This document shows positions 41,931 to 50,700 of a stretch of DNA of 64,000 nucleotides, piece after piece (the first letter of the stretch is position 1; each line of letters begins with the position of its first letter). Position numbers and translations under genes: made by a program. The stretch covers positions 384,220 to 448,219 of the forward strand of contig CATLAX010000001.1 of the NCBI GenBank assembly GCA_949878575.1, given 5' to 3'. This DNA is from an uncultured Alphaproteobacteria bacterium (GTDB lineage Bacteria > Pseudomonadota > Alphaproteobacteria > Rs-D84). The notes beneath the pieces are model-generated. The model was not told the DNA's origin, did not search any database, and was given only the letters and a program-made list of their open reading frames with translations.

Positions 41931-42874
41931 TATTTCTGCATCGGTTCCACCGCGTATTCGCCCGGCTGAATCGTGCGTACCGCATTACCCACGCCGTTGG
42001 AGTCAGCGTCGCTGTCAATGGCGGCGCGGAATTTCATACCGTTTGTTGTAAATTCTGTTTTAAACAGCGCATAGCCTGTCCCGCCGCCCGTCGTCGGACC
42101 CTGCAAGCCCAGAGAGTAATATCCGCCCATAATGCCGTAATCCAAATCAATATAGTCTATGTTTACCATAAGTGAAACGTTGCTCATCCCGTCGCTGGTC
42201 ATATTGCACGCGAATTCGCGGTTGGACAGTGTTGCCTGGGAATTTATCGGAACCACTATGTCCATGACGGTGGGTTCGCATCGGCGGTCTATGCCGTTTA
42301 CCAAAAATTCATATGTCATCCCAACGGTCGCCTTTGACAGGCCGGTTGAAATATTTACCTGGGAAATAGTGGCCTTTGGTATCTTTACCATTGCGTTTGC
42401 AATTCCGCTGCGCACCGGGAAAGAAATTCCGGATTGCAGACAGTCGCGGGAAAACGGATCCGCCTCGCATATATAAACGCGGGAATGAGAGTTCATCATG
42501 AACATGTTTGCCAGGCTGTTGAACAGGAACGTGCGCGTTATCTTGTCGTTTAGGCGCGTGCAGCCAAAATCACGGCAAATCACCATGGGGCGTGATGCAA
42601 AAGACACGCCGGGATGCATGTAATATTCCGCCGCCTGGGCGTCCAGTATAGCCTGGTCGTAATCCAGACTGTCCGCGCGGTTCATAAATTCTGTTTCCGG
42701 TATAAAGTTCGGATCGTCCGGATATGCATAATATGACTGCACGGGCGTTTCCGTGTAAATGGTCTGAAAATTATCAATAGAAATATTTTCATCCGTATTT
42801 GCATTCACGTTCGCCGCAGTCGCCGCGCCGGAATACAAAACAGCAAAAAACGCCATTAAAATAAATCTAGCCAT
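41930..42874 (-). CDS. Unknown secreted protein coupled to a two-component system
   Basis: The 314-residue protein has a signal peptide (about 1-20, ending ATA) and a mainly beta-strand mature part with about six Cys. No family is recognised. Its stop overlaps the response-regulator start (TAATG), so the three genes are translated together. It may be a periplasmic or surface accessory factor that informs the kinase, or simply the main product controlled by it; the sequence does not decide. Confidence 0.7.
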   Translation of the reverse strand: MARFILMAFFAVLYSGAATAANVNANTDENISIDNFQTIYTETPVQSYYAYPDDPNFIPETEFMNRADSLDYDQAILDAQAAEYYMHPGVSFASRPMVICRDFGCTRLNDKITRTFLFNSLANMFMMNSHSRVYICEADPFSRDCLQSGISFPVRSGIANAMVKIPKATISQVNISTGLSKATVGMTYEFLVNGIDRRCEPTVMDIVVPINSQATLSNREFACNMTSDGMSNVSLMVNIDYIDLDYGIMGGYYSLGLQGPTTGGGTGYALFKTEFTTNGMKFRAAIDSDADSNGVGNAVRTIQPGEYAVEPMQK

Positions 42875-42949
42875 ATCAAAGCCTTTTATTCTCTCTTTGG
42901 AAAATATTAGAACAATCGCGCCCCCGATGTCAAAGCAAAAATATTTTTA

Positions 42950-42979
42950 TTGAAAATTGCCGTTTGTTTGTTCTATAAA
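42950..42979 (+). promoter_or_regulatory. Promoter of the 43014 operon
   Basis: TTGAAA at 42950-42955 and TATAAA at 42974-42979 with an 18-base spacer. The intergenic region also drives the divergent secreted-protein/two-component operon. Confidence 0.55.
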
Positions 42980-43013
42980 GTAGCATAAGAACAATATAAG
43001 GAAAGGTGGTGGC

Positions 43014-43673
43014 ATGGTTGACATAATCATAACCGGGGAATCAGGCAAGCTGCATGCTGTATATCACAAGGCGGATGCGCCGGCGGCGCCGTTGGCGTTG
43101 GTGCTGTCTGGGAACCCGCGTCAAAAATATCATATGAACGACCGTGTGTCGTACGCCATGTTTCGTGCATTTATGGATATTGGTTTTTCCGTTCTGCGCT
43201 TTAATTACCGCGGTGTGAACGACTCTGAGGGCTCGGTCGGTACAACTGCCGACAACATGCTGGATATTGCGACGGTTATAGACTGGCTGCAAAACCATAA
43301 CGAGGACAGTGACAAAATATGGCTGGCCGGACACGGACTGGGGGCGTGGTATGTGCTGCAGGCAATGATGCGCCGTCCAGAGGTTTCCGGATTCGCACTG
43401 GTGTCGCCGGATGCGTCAATATCTGATTTTGCGTTTCTGTCGCCGCGCCCGAACCGCGGACTGCTGCTGCAGGGGGCGGCGGAATCCGATGATTCAAAGG
43501 CGTTTGCCGGGCATCTGACACAGGTGCTAAAAAAACAGGCGCAGATAGATCTGGAAACAATACGTGTGAAAAATGCCGATGCCAATTACAGCCAGCCGGC
43601 GGATTTGCGTCAGATGTATAATGATTTGAAAGCCTATGTCGGGCGTGAAAATGCCGAAAACAAACTGCTGTAG
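43014..43673 (+). CDS. Alpha/beta-hydrolase-like protein lacking the nucleophile
   Basis: The 219-residue protein resembles the COG2945 alpha/beta hydrolases ([16 protein letters not shown], then WLQN and a nucleophile elbow). The elbow reads GHGLGA (about 106-111) where GxSxG is expected, so Gly108 replaces the catalytic Ser. The C-terminal part shows no clear Asp-His pair. It is probably a binding or scaffold pseudo-enzyme. A good Shine-Dalgarno (AAGGAAAGGTGG) precedes it, and ruvB starts two bases after its stop. Confidence 0.78.
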   Translation: MVDIIITGESGKLHAVYHKADAPAAPLALVLSGNPRQKYHMNDRVSYAMFRAFMDIGFSVLRFNYRGVNDSEGSVGTTADNMLDIATVIDWLQNHNEDSDKIWLAGHGLGAWYVLQAMMRRPEVSGFALVSPDASISDFAFLSPRPNRGLLLQGAAESDDSKAFAGHLTQVLKKQAQIDLETIRVKNADANYSQPADLRQMYNDLKAYVGRENAENKLL

Positions 43674-43675
43674 CC

Positions 43676-44671
43676 ATGCAAAACAATACCAAAGACAGAT
43701 TTTTTGACCCAACCGTACCGGACGATCTGGCTGTGTCCATTCGACCAAAGGTGTTGTCTGACTTTATCGGCCACGAAAGCCTGAAGCAAAACCTGTCCGT
43801 ATTTATTGCCGGCGCAAAGTCCCGGGCAGAGGCGATGGATCATGTCTTGTTATACGGGCCGCCCGGGCTGGGGAAAACGACACTGGCGCATATTGTCGCG
43901 AACGAGCTGGGGACGAATTTTCGTGCAACGGCGGCGCCCATGCTGACCAAACAGGGGGATTTGGCGGCTATTTTAACATCGCTGGAACCGATGGATGTTT
44001 TGTTTATTGATGAAATTCATCGTCTGCCGACCGCAATAGAGGAAGTGCTGTATTCCGCGATGGAAGATTTTAAACTGGATATAATGCTGGGCGAAGGCCC
44101 CAGCGCAAAAAGCGTCCGCATTGACCTGCCCCCGTTTACGCTGGTGGGCGCCACTACGCGCACGGGGTTGCTGTCAAACCCGTTGCGTGACAGGTTTGGA
44201 ATTGATTTGCGGCTGTCGTTTTATTCGCCAGAGGATTTGGCAAAAATCATAATGCGCAGTGCGGGAATTCTGGGGACGGAAACCGGTTTTGACGGGGCGC
44301 TGATGCTGGCGCGGGCGTCGCGTGGAACGCCGCGTATTGCAAACCGTCTGTTAAAGCGTGCGCGTGATTTTGCAGGCGCGCTTGACAAAAAGGAAATTAC
44401 GGCGGATACTATTCGCACAACACTGGCCCAGCTGCATATAGACGATCATGGCCTGGACGAGATTGACCGCGAATACATGACGACCATTGTGCGGCATTAT
44501 GCCGGCGGCCCGGTTGGAATTGAAAATCTGGCCGCGGCGCTGTCTGAGCCGGCCGATACCATTGAAGACGTGATAGAGCCGTATTTGATGCAGCTGGGAT
44601 TTATTCAACGCACGCCCCGCGGGCGGATTGTGACCGATGCCGGATATGCGCATCTGGGGCTGGAAAAATAA
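43676..44671 (+). CDS. ruvB: Holliday junction branch-migration helicase RuvB
   Basis: RuvB is the AAA+ motor that drives branch migration with RuvA. The 331-residue protein has Walker [10 protein letters not shown], Walker B DEIHRL, sensor GATTRTGLL, arginine-finger region LRDRFG, and the C-terminal winged helix ending [12 protein letters not shown]. ruvC and ruvA, often upstream, are not here; an alpha/beta-hydrolase-like gene takes their place. Confidence 0.97.
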   Translation: MQNNTKDRFFDPTVPDDLAVSIRPKVLSDFIGHESLKQNLSVFIAGAKSRAEAMDHVLLYGPPGLGKTTLAHIVANELGTNFRATAAPMLTKQGDLAAILTSLEPMDVLFIDEIHRLPTAIEEVLYSAMEDFKLDIMLGEGPSAKSVRIDLPPFTLVGATTRTGLLSNPLRDRFGIDLRLSFYSPEDLAKIIMRSAGILGTETGFDGALMLARASRGTPRIANRLLKRARDFAGALDKKEITADTIRTTLAQLHIDDHGLDEIDREYMTTIVRHYAGGPVGIENLAAALSEPADTIEDVIEPYLMQLGFIQRTPRGRIVTDAGYAHLGLEK

Positions 44672-44687
44672 CAAAGGGTAATATTAA

Positions 44688-45149
44688 ATGTTAAGGTCAA
44701 TAAATTTGGCGCGGGTATATGTGCCGTATAATACCGGATGGGCGCGCAGTGGCCGCACATTTGGCATTAATCATAACTTTATCCAACATCTGTACAATGC
44801 ATGGGCGCCGCTTGGCAACATGCATGACGACAAACATGAGCATAAGCGTTTTTATGATATGCTGGAGGCGGCGTATAACATCAATCTGTCGTGGCCGGTA
44901 AAGATGCCTTTGGTTATGTATTTTGAATATATAAAATCAATCGGCGGCGGGTTTGGTGAGCATGACGAAAAAGTCAAAGAATATTTAAGGGAACATTGCA
45001 ACACGCTTGTTCTGCCGGCGGACGAATATGAGTATGTTGAAACAGAATATATGAATTTGACGTATAATGACATCGGTTATGTCCCGTATCAGCATCGTCA
45101 GCCGATACCGGCGCGCTTTGAATTCTGGGAACGTTTGAAACAGCGGTAA
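44688..45149 (+). CDS. Unknown conserved-looking soluble protein
   Basis: The 153-residue protein is rich in aromatic and His residues (for example HDDKHEHKRFY near residue 45) and has no signal peptide or membrane helix. No family is recognised. It lies between ruvB (16 bases upstream) and ybgC (four bases downstream), so it is part of the same transcript as the Tol genes. Confidence 0.65.
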   Translation: MLRSINLARVYVPYNTGWARSGRTFGINHNFIQHLYNAWAPLGNMHDDKHEHKRFYDMLEAAYNINLSWPVKMPLVMYFEYIKSIGGGFGEHDEKVKEYLREHCNTLVLPADEYEYVETEYMNLTYNDIGYVPYQHRQPIPARFEFWERLKQR

Positions 45150-45153
45150 AGAT

Positions 45154-45531
45154 ATGGCGGCGACACATAAATTTTATTTTTCCATTGCATATGCCGACAC
45201 GGATGCCGGCGGGATAGTTTATCACGGCCGGTATATAGAAATTGCGGAACGTGCGCGCATGCAGTGGTTGCACGGCATTGATCTGCCGGCGGGCGATTTG
45301 GGTTTTGTGGTGCGGAAACTGGCGATAAAGTATCTGCATCCGCTGCGTCTGGGGCAAGATTTTGTTGTGGAAAGCCGTATTGAAAAAATCGGCGCCGCAT
45401 CCATGCAGATATCGCAAAAGTTCGTGAAAGACGAAACTGTTTGTGCTATACTGAATATAAATGTGGCATATTTGGGGGCGGACATGAGGCCAAAGCGCAT
45501 TCCGGATTCAATACTGGCCGCGCTGAGATAA
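45154..45531 (+). CDS. ybgC: Tol-associated acyl-CoA thioesterase YbgC
   Basis: YbgC is a hotdog-fold acyl-CoA thioesterase conserved in tol-pal clusters. The 125-residue protein has YADTDAGGIVYHGRYIEIAERAR with catalytic Asp17. It directly precedes tolQ by 25 bases, the standard order. Its link to the Tol proteins may be through phospholipid metabolism at the septum. Confidence 0.93.
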   Translation: MAATHKFYFSIAYADTDAGGIVYHGRYIEIAERARMQWLHGIDLPAGDLGFVVRKLAIKYLHPLRLGQDFVVESRIEKIGAASMQISQKFVKDETVCAILNINVAYLGADMRPKRIPDSILAALR

Positions 45532-45556
45532 AAATATAAAAAAAGGGAAAGGAAAA

Positions 45557-46051
45557 ATGACGAATAATTTTTCATTGCTGTCTTTGTTTACGACGGGCGA
45601 CATAATGACGCTGGTTATATCTTTGCTGCTGGTGGCGGCCAGTGTGATGTCTTGGGCGATTATTATAGAAAAATTCCGCCTGTGGCGCGCCCAGCGCCGC
45701 GTGCAGATAAGGTTGGACGAACGGCTGGATCCGGAACTGGCCATTGATCGTGCGCTGCGCCCGTTTGACCGCAATTTGTGGTTTCTGTCCATGGTGTCTT
45801 ATGTGGCCCCGTTTGTAGGGTTGTTTGGAACAATATGGGGGGTTATGGATTCTTTTGCCTCTATCGGTGTAAATCAGTCTGTTTCAATCGGTGTAATTGC
45901 ACCGGGGCTGGCAACGGCGCTGGGGACGACGGCGCTGGGGCTGATTGCGGCGGTGCCGGCGGCGGTTGCGTATCAGTATTTTACACGCCGGGCGGATGAT
46001 TTATATGATGCGTTGAACGATATTGCACGTGAAAAGCGGTTAAAGAAATAA
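45557..46051 (+). CDS. tolQ: TolQ proton-channel subunit, short form
   Basis: TolQ forms with TolR the proton-driven motor that energises TolA and constricts the outer membrane at division. Three transmembrane helices are visible (about 16-37, 74-99, 108-140), with the conserved GLFGTIWGVMDSF and GLATALGTTALGL. The protein has only 164 residues against about 230 in E. coli, because the cytoplasmic loop between TM1 and TM2 has about 35 residues instead of about 90. The order ybgC-tolQ-tolR-tolA favours TolQ over the related ExbB. Confidence 0.92.
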   Translation: MTNNFSLLSLFTTGDIMTLVISLLLVAASVMSWAIIIEKFRLWRAQRRVQIRLDERLDPELAIDRALRPFDRNLWFLSMVSYVAPFVGLFGTIWGVMDSFASIGVNQSVSIGVIAPGLATALGTTALGLIAAVPAAVAYQYFTRRADDLYDALNDIAREKRLKK

Positions 46052-46057
46052 GCGGGG

Positions 46058-46465
46058 GTGAACATGTCACGCAACAGACGCAGAAACTCGGACGCCGCCA
46101 TATCCTTGACACCCATGATTGACATCATGACGGTGCTGCTGGCGGTGTTTATGGTGACGACGCCCATGATGACGACGGGCATTGACTTGGATTTGCCAAA
46201 TGCGGGCACGTCGGCGCTGACGGGAAACGACCACGCGATTCAGGTCAGTGTTGACGCCGCCGGCCGTTATTATATCGGCGACACGCGCATGTCTCGCGAT
46301 GATGTCGTGCGTCGCGCGATTGCAATGCGCGGCGAAAATCCGCAGTTGACGATTATGATAAACGGCGACCGTCATGCTGATTACGGTGCGGTCATGTCTG
46401 TTATGGGAAAATTAAAGGACGCCGGGTTTCAGCGCGTCGGCCTGCGGACACAGTTGGATAAATAG
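46058..46465 (+). CDS. tolR: TolR
   Basis: TolR is the single-pass inner-membrane partner of TolQ. The 135-residue protein has the N-terminal helix with the functional Asp in LTPMIDIMTVLLAVFMV and a periplasmic domain ending with MGKLKDAGFQRVGLRT. Length is normal. Confidence 0.94.
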   Translation: MNMSRNRRRNSDAAISLTPMIDIMTVLLAVFMVTTPMMTTGIDLDLPNAGTSALTGNDHAIQVSVDAAGRYYIGDTRMSRDDVVRRAIAMRGENPQLTIMINGDRHADYGAVMSVMGKLKDAGFQRVGLRTQLDK

Positions 46466-46474
46466 TGAATCGCG

Positions 46475-47230
46475 ATGAGCAAATTTAATCAATTTTCTTC
46501 GGAAAACCTGTTGATGTCGGTTGGCGGGCATCTGGCGCTGGTGGCGATAATGATTACATCGTTCGCCATTGTTGTCCGCCGTGCGCAGCTGGTTGCGCCG
46601 GACCGCGTGGAAATCATGGAAATAGACTTAAACGCGGTAAAGGTTTCCGTTGACGAAACACGCCTGTACAACACGTCAGCGCCGGAAACAGCGCCGCAAG
46701 AGGCCAAATCAGATGACACGCCCCAGCCCGCGCCCAGTCCGGCACCGGATGATGCGGCGCCGCTGGACACGCCGTCCATGCTGGATATGGATTCGGCCCC
46801 GCGTGAAAAGGCAAAGGATGCACCCGCCCCCGCCACGGAAACGCAGGCGGATGCGGCCGCACCGCGCAAGAAAACAGTTGTGCGCGTGAACCGTGAAACG
46901 GTGTCTCTGGATCGCACGCTGACCATATCTGTGGTGGACGCGCTACGTGTTGCGATGACGCGATGCTGGACCATTGATACGACGCGGCCGGATATTGCGG
47001 ATATTCGTGCGGTGGCGCATTTGACAATGCGGCCGAACGGCACGGTGCGCGATGTCTGGTTTGAAGGTGCGGCGGCCGCGGAAACAGATCCGGCGTTTGC
47101 ATATGTTCTGGATACCATACGCGCGGCCATCAATGTGTGCCAGCCTTTTAGTATGCTGCCCCCGGGTGAGTTTGCAAAATGGGAAAAGATACAGCTGACT
47201 TTTTATCCCACCCAGGGCAAGGTTATGTAG
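46475..47230 (+). CDS. tolA: TolA
   Basis: TolA spans the periplasm and links the TolQR motor to the outer membrane. The 251-residue protein has an N-terminal transmembrane helix (about 15-36), a Pro/Ala/Asp-rich middle (about 65-135) that is much shorter than the E. coli helix, and a C-terminal domain with MTRCWTID, IRAVAHLTMRPNGTVRDV and CQPFSMLP, as in TolA domain III. tolB and pal do not follow; rnpB does. Confidence 0.88.
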   Translation: MSKFNQFSSENLLMSVGGHLALVAIMITSFAIVVRRAQLVAPDRVEIMEIDLNAVKVSVDETRLYNTSAPETAPQEAKSDDTPQPAPSPAPDDAAPLDTPSMLDMDSAPREKAKDAPAPATETQADAAAPRKKTVVRVNRETVSLDRTLTISVVDALRVAMTRCWTIDTTRPDIADIRAVAHLTMRPNGTVRDVWFEGAAAAETDPAFAYVLDTIRAAINVCQPFSMLPPGEFAKWEKIQLTFYPTQGKVM

Positions 47231-47234
47231 AAAC

Positions 47235-47256
47235 AATCCGCCGCAGGGCGGATTTT
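47235..47256 (+). terminator. Terminator of the Tol operon
   Basis: ATCCGCC / GGCGGAT type hairpin followed by a T-rich tail. Confidence 0.75.
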
Positions 47257-47264
47257 TGTTTTAC

Positions 47265-47292
47265 AAAAAAACAACCGCCCCCGCAGGGGCGG
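47265..47292 (-). terminator. Terminator of rnpB
   Basis: On the - strand CCGCCCC / GGGGCGG with a T-rich tail, just after the RNA's P1 stem. Confidence 0.75.
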
Positions 47293-47295
47293 CGC

Positions 47296-47619
47296 GCAGA
47301 TGCACGATAAGCCGGATTCTGTTCTGCCACGGGCCCAGTCTTTTCACAGACCATGCCCGGGTAGCGAGCATAATTAATCTGCATACCATGTTACCATGAT
47401 ACGTCAAGCCTTCTACCCGCCCCCAATCCTGGGACTGGTCACAGGGGGCCTATTTGAAGTTGCTGCGCATAGAGATTGCCCGTTTCACCCGAATTTAATC
47501 GATTCGTCACTGTTGCTCTGATCGTCAGGTTTCCCCGCCCGGTCATTAGCCGGTATGCTGTCCCAAGCAGTCCGGACTTTCCTCCAGCCCTTGCGGGCCA
47601 GCTATGCTCTGTGCATCTT
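47296..47619 (-). ncRNA. rnpB: RNase P RNA (type A)
   Basis: The - strand contains the universally conserved 5' element GAGGAAAGTCCGG, the CAGAGCAACAG and GGGTGAAACGG core segments, and near the 3' end ACAGAATCCGGCTTAT. The ends pair as P1 (AGATGCAC with GTGCATCT), which fixes the boundaries at about 47297 and 47619. RNase P RNA removes the 5' leader of tRNA precursors. An ORF of 80 codons inside is a coincidence. Confidence 0.93.
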
Positions 47620-47667
47620 GCACGGGTTATGGTATCAACAATTTGATAAAATTCAAACTTTTTTTGC

Positions 47668-47697
47668 TTGAATAGAATCATGTATTTTTTCTATTAT
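47668..47697 (+). promoter_or_regulatory. Promoter of the giant surface-protein gene
   Basis: TTGAAT at 47668-47673 and TATTAT at 47692-47697 with an 18-base spacer. On the opposite strand TTGAAT and TACCAT could serve rnpB. Confidence 0.5.
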
Positions 47698-47716
47698 TAT
47701 TCACAAGAGAAAAAAA

Positions 47717-50700
47717 GTGGGGAAAATGTCCAGATTTATGCGCCTTTTTGTGTGCGTCTTTGCGCTAGTGTTTATTGGCATGAACGGTTCGTTTGCGGCG
47801 TCGTGCACCTCTTCTAAAACCTATACGTCATGTAAGGCGGGGTATTACATGACATCATCATCGTCATCCACGACGTGTAACACATCCCAGACTGCTGGAA
47901 ACGCATGCCGTCCATGTTCTGCATATGGTTCAAATTATTCCTGTGCCGGCGGCACGGCATGTCCGGTTGAAACAAAGGTCAGATGTACGGCCGGAACATA
48001 TCTGCCGGCAAATTCCAGCACGTGTACAACATGCCCCAGTGGGGGATATTACTGTCCAGGCGGACTGTTTACAAAAAATTACTCTTCCATCCAGGGACGA
48101 AATTCTTGCCCTTCCATCAGTACAGCAAAGATGACAACTTATCCGGATAAATGGTATCCGTATACAAATACATCCACTGTTGATAAAAGTGGTGGTGTAA
48201 CAGTTAGCTCAGTTGAATTTAGAGGTTGGGGTAATACTGGCTGGTCGGCAATAACAAGTTGTACTGTATCTTATTCCGGATCAAATTCGGCAGGATATTT
48301 TTATGCAGAAACGGCAGGATACAATTCCAGTACAGGCAAATATGATAATAATGCTGAAATATATTACACTAAATTAAATTCCAAATATTATTTGGATACG
48401 CGATGGTCTGATACTTATTGTGACAATTCTGCAAATCGTAAGCTGTATCGGCGCGCCATAGCATGTCCGGCCGGATACTATTGTGCCGGTTTTACAAGCT
48501 ATCCCATGTGCAGTGAGAGTGCATATGCCACAGAATGGGGCCGCACTATATGTCCGGCCGGAAATTACTGCCCGGCAAAATCAAGTTCAGCGACCCCGTG
48601 CGGATATGGCAAATATCGCCAGTACACGGGCGGCACATCCTCGTCATCGTGTTCATCGTGTACTACCAACAATACGGCCACAACAACAACCAATACGGCA
48701 ACAGCAAAATCTTCTTGTATCTGTAATGCTGGGTATGGCGGCGATGCCAGCACATCCAGCACCTGTACGGCATGCTCTGCCGGATATTATAAGCTTACCA
48801 GCGGAAATTATTCATGCAACGCATGCCCGGAGGGTGCATATAACACCGGCACCGGCAACGAATCGTGTACGGCCTGTCTCGCGGGCACATCCACCAACGG
48901 CACAGGAAAAACATCCTGCAGCAGTGATAATTGTGCGAACAATTATAACAATAGTGTGTCAACATGGATTACGCCGATTCTAAACAGACCGGCTTTGGAG
49001 GATCTATTGCTTAATAATAATCCAAAGATAACCGTAACTAATGTATGTGCGGTTAATACCTGTAAGGCAAATTATACAAAACGAACCTACAGCCATACAA
49101 CAAATCCCATATATTCTGGCGAGTGTATTGGCAATTTGTATAAAATAACATTGAATCGGAATGGCGGAACAGGCGGCGTGGATTATGTTTATCAAAAATA
49201 TGGCGAATGTTTTGAACCGTCCACACAAGATATGTGCATGAATGGAATTAATGGTGCCATTCCGACCAAATCCGGTGCAACGTTTATGGGGTTCTATACA
49301 TCGTCCACGCCCGGTGCCGGAACGCAGATAACCAATTCCAACAATTTGTTCACAGTGGGGGCAACGTATTTTACCAGTAACACCACCATTTATGCGCGTT
49401 GGCAAGAAACGCCGACCGTGTCGCGCACAACCTGGGAGCCCATAACAGTCAATGGCGTTGTAACCGGCTATTATGCATATGCGTATGTAACGGTGCCGTC
49501 CGGCGATGCGATTTCCAGCGTTTCTTTCCCGACATGGACCCTATATAACGGCCAGGATGATTTGCCGAGCAACTGGGAAACAGGTTCGTCGGCAACCGCT
49601 ACGGCCGGCAGCTGGACAGTAAATGGCAGTACATATAATTATCGTTTTCAGGTTCTGTTTTCGGCCCATAATAATGAAAAGCCGACGTCCAGCTCCACCT
49701 CTTCAACCGTAAGTGGCGGTCAGTACTATACGGATGTATATGTTCGTACCAAAAACGGATATTTTGGCTATCGTGCGTCCATTAGAGGTATTTACTTTAT
49801 TGCGATGACGCTTAATACAAACGGTGGTACCGGCGCCTTAACAAACAACATGACCGGTATAAAAACATCCGGCACGACAAACTGTACGTATTACTGTCCG
49901 TATAACAAGCCGTGTTCATTGCCGTCCGCATCGGCGTTTCCGTATCGCAAGGCCGGGTATTATACCAGCAACGGGGCATGGAACACGGCTGCGGATGGTT
50001 CCGGAACAACGTATTCGCCGACGCCCAGTTTGTATACTTTTTCTGCAGCAAGAACACTCTACATAAAATGGACCGAATGCGGAACAGGCTATTATTGCAC
50101 AACATCGGGGCGCTATCCATGTACAAGTTATCGTGCAAATACTACGACGACCACCACCACTGCCAGCAGTAGCAGCAGCTGCGTATGCAGGGCCAACTAT
50201 TATTTGAATGGCACCACCTGCTCTGCCTGTTCTTCGTTGGGCGGCGGGGTGTACGGATACAGTTTGGTTGGTTCAACGTCAAATACCGCATGTTATACAA
50301 ATGTTTCCGCTGGATATTATTTGCCGTCCAGTGAAAGCAAGGCCCATGAGCCCTGTCCTGAGGGAAAATATTGTTCGGCGGCGAAACTGTATTATCCAAA
50401 TGTATACACTCTGGGAACAAATTACTTTAATTGCCCTAACTGGACATATCGGCCCGAGACCGGCGGCAAAACCGTTTCCGATTGTACCGCATGCCCGACG
50501 TTGACATCCGGATGGGCGGCATGGGAAAGTGGTACCGGATGGGCGGAGCCAACCAACTGTACGCAATATATGATTCCGGAAAATTGTACCAATGGCTTTG
50601 TTGCACAAATGCCGGATGAAGACAACCCCAGTGTCTGGGGGCCAAAGGCGTGGATGCTAATGCCGCTTGCCAATGCGGGACATTATGTGGATCAGGAAAA

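Noticed and set aside
47439..47681. ORF on the - strand inside rnpB
   Set aside because: The region is RNase P RNA, with conserved core and paired ends.
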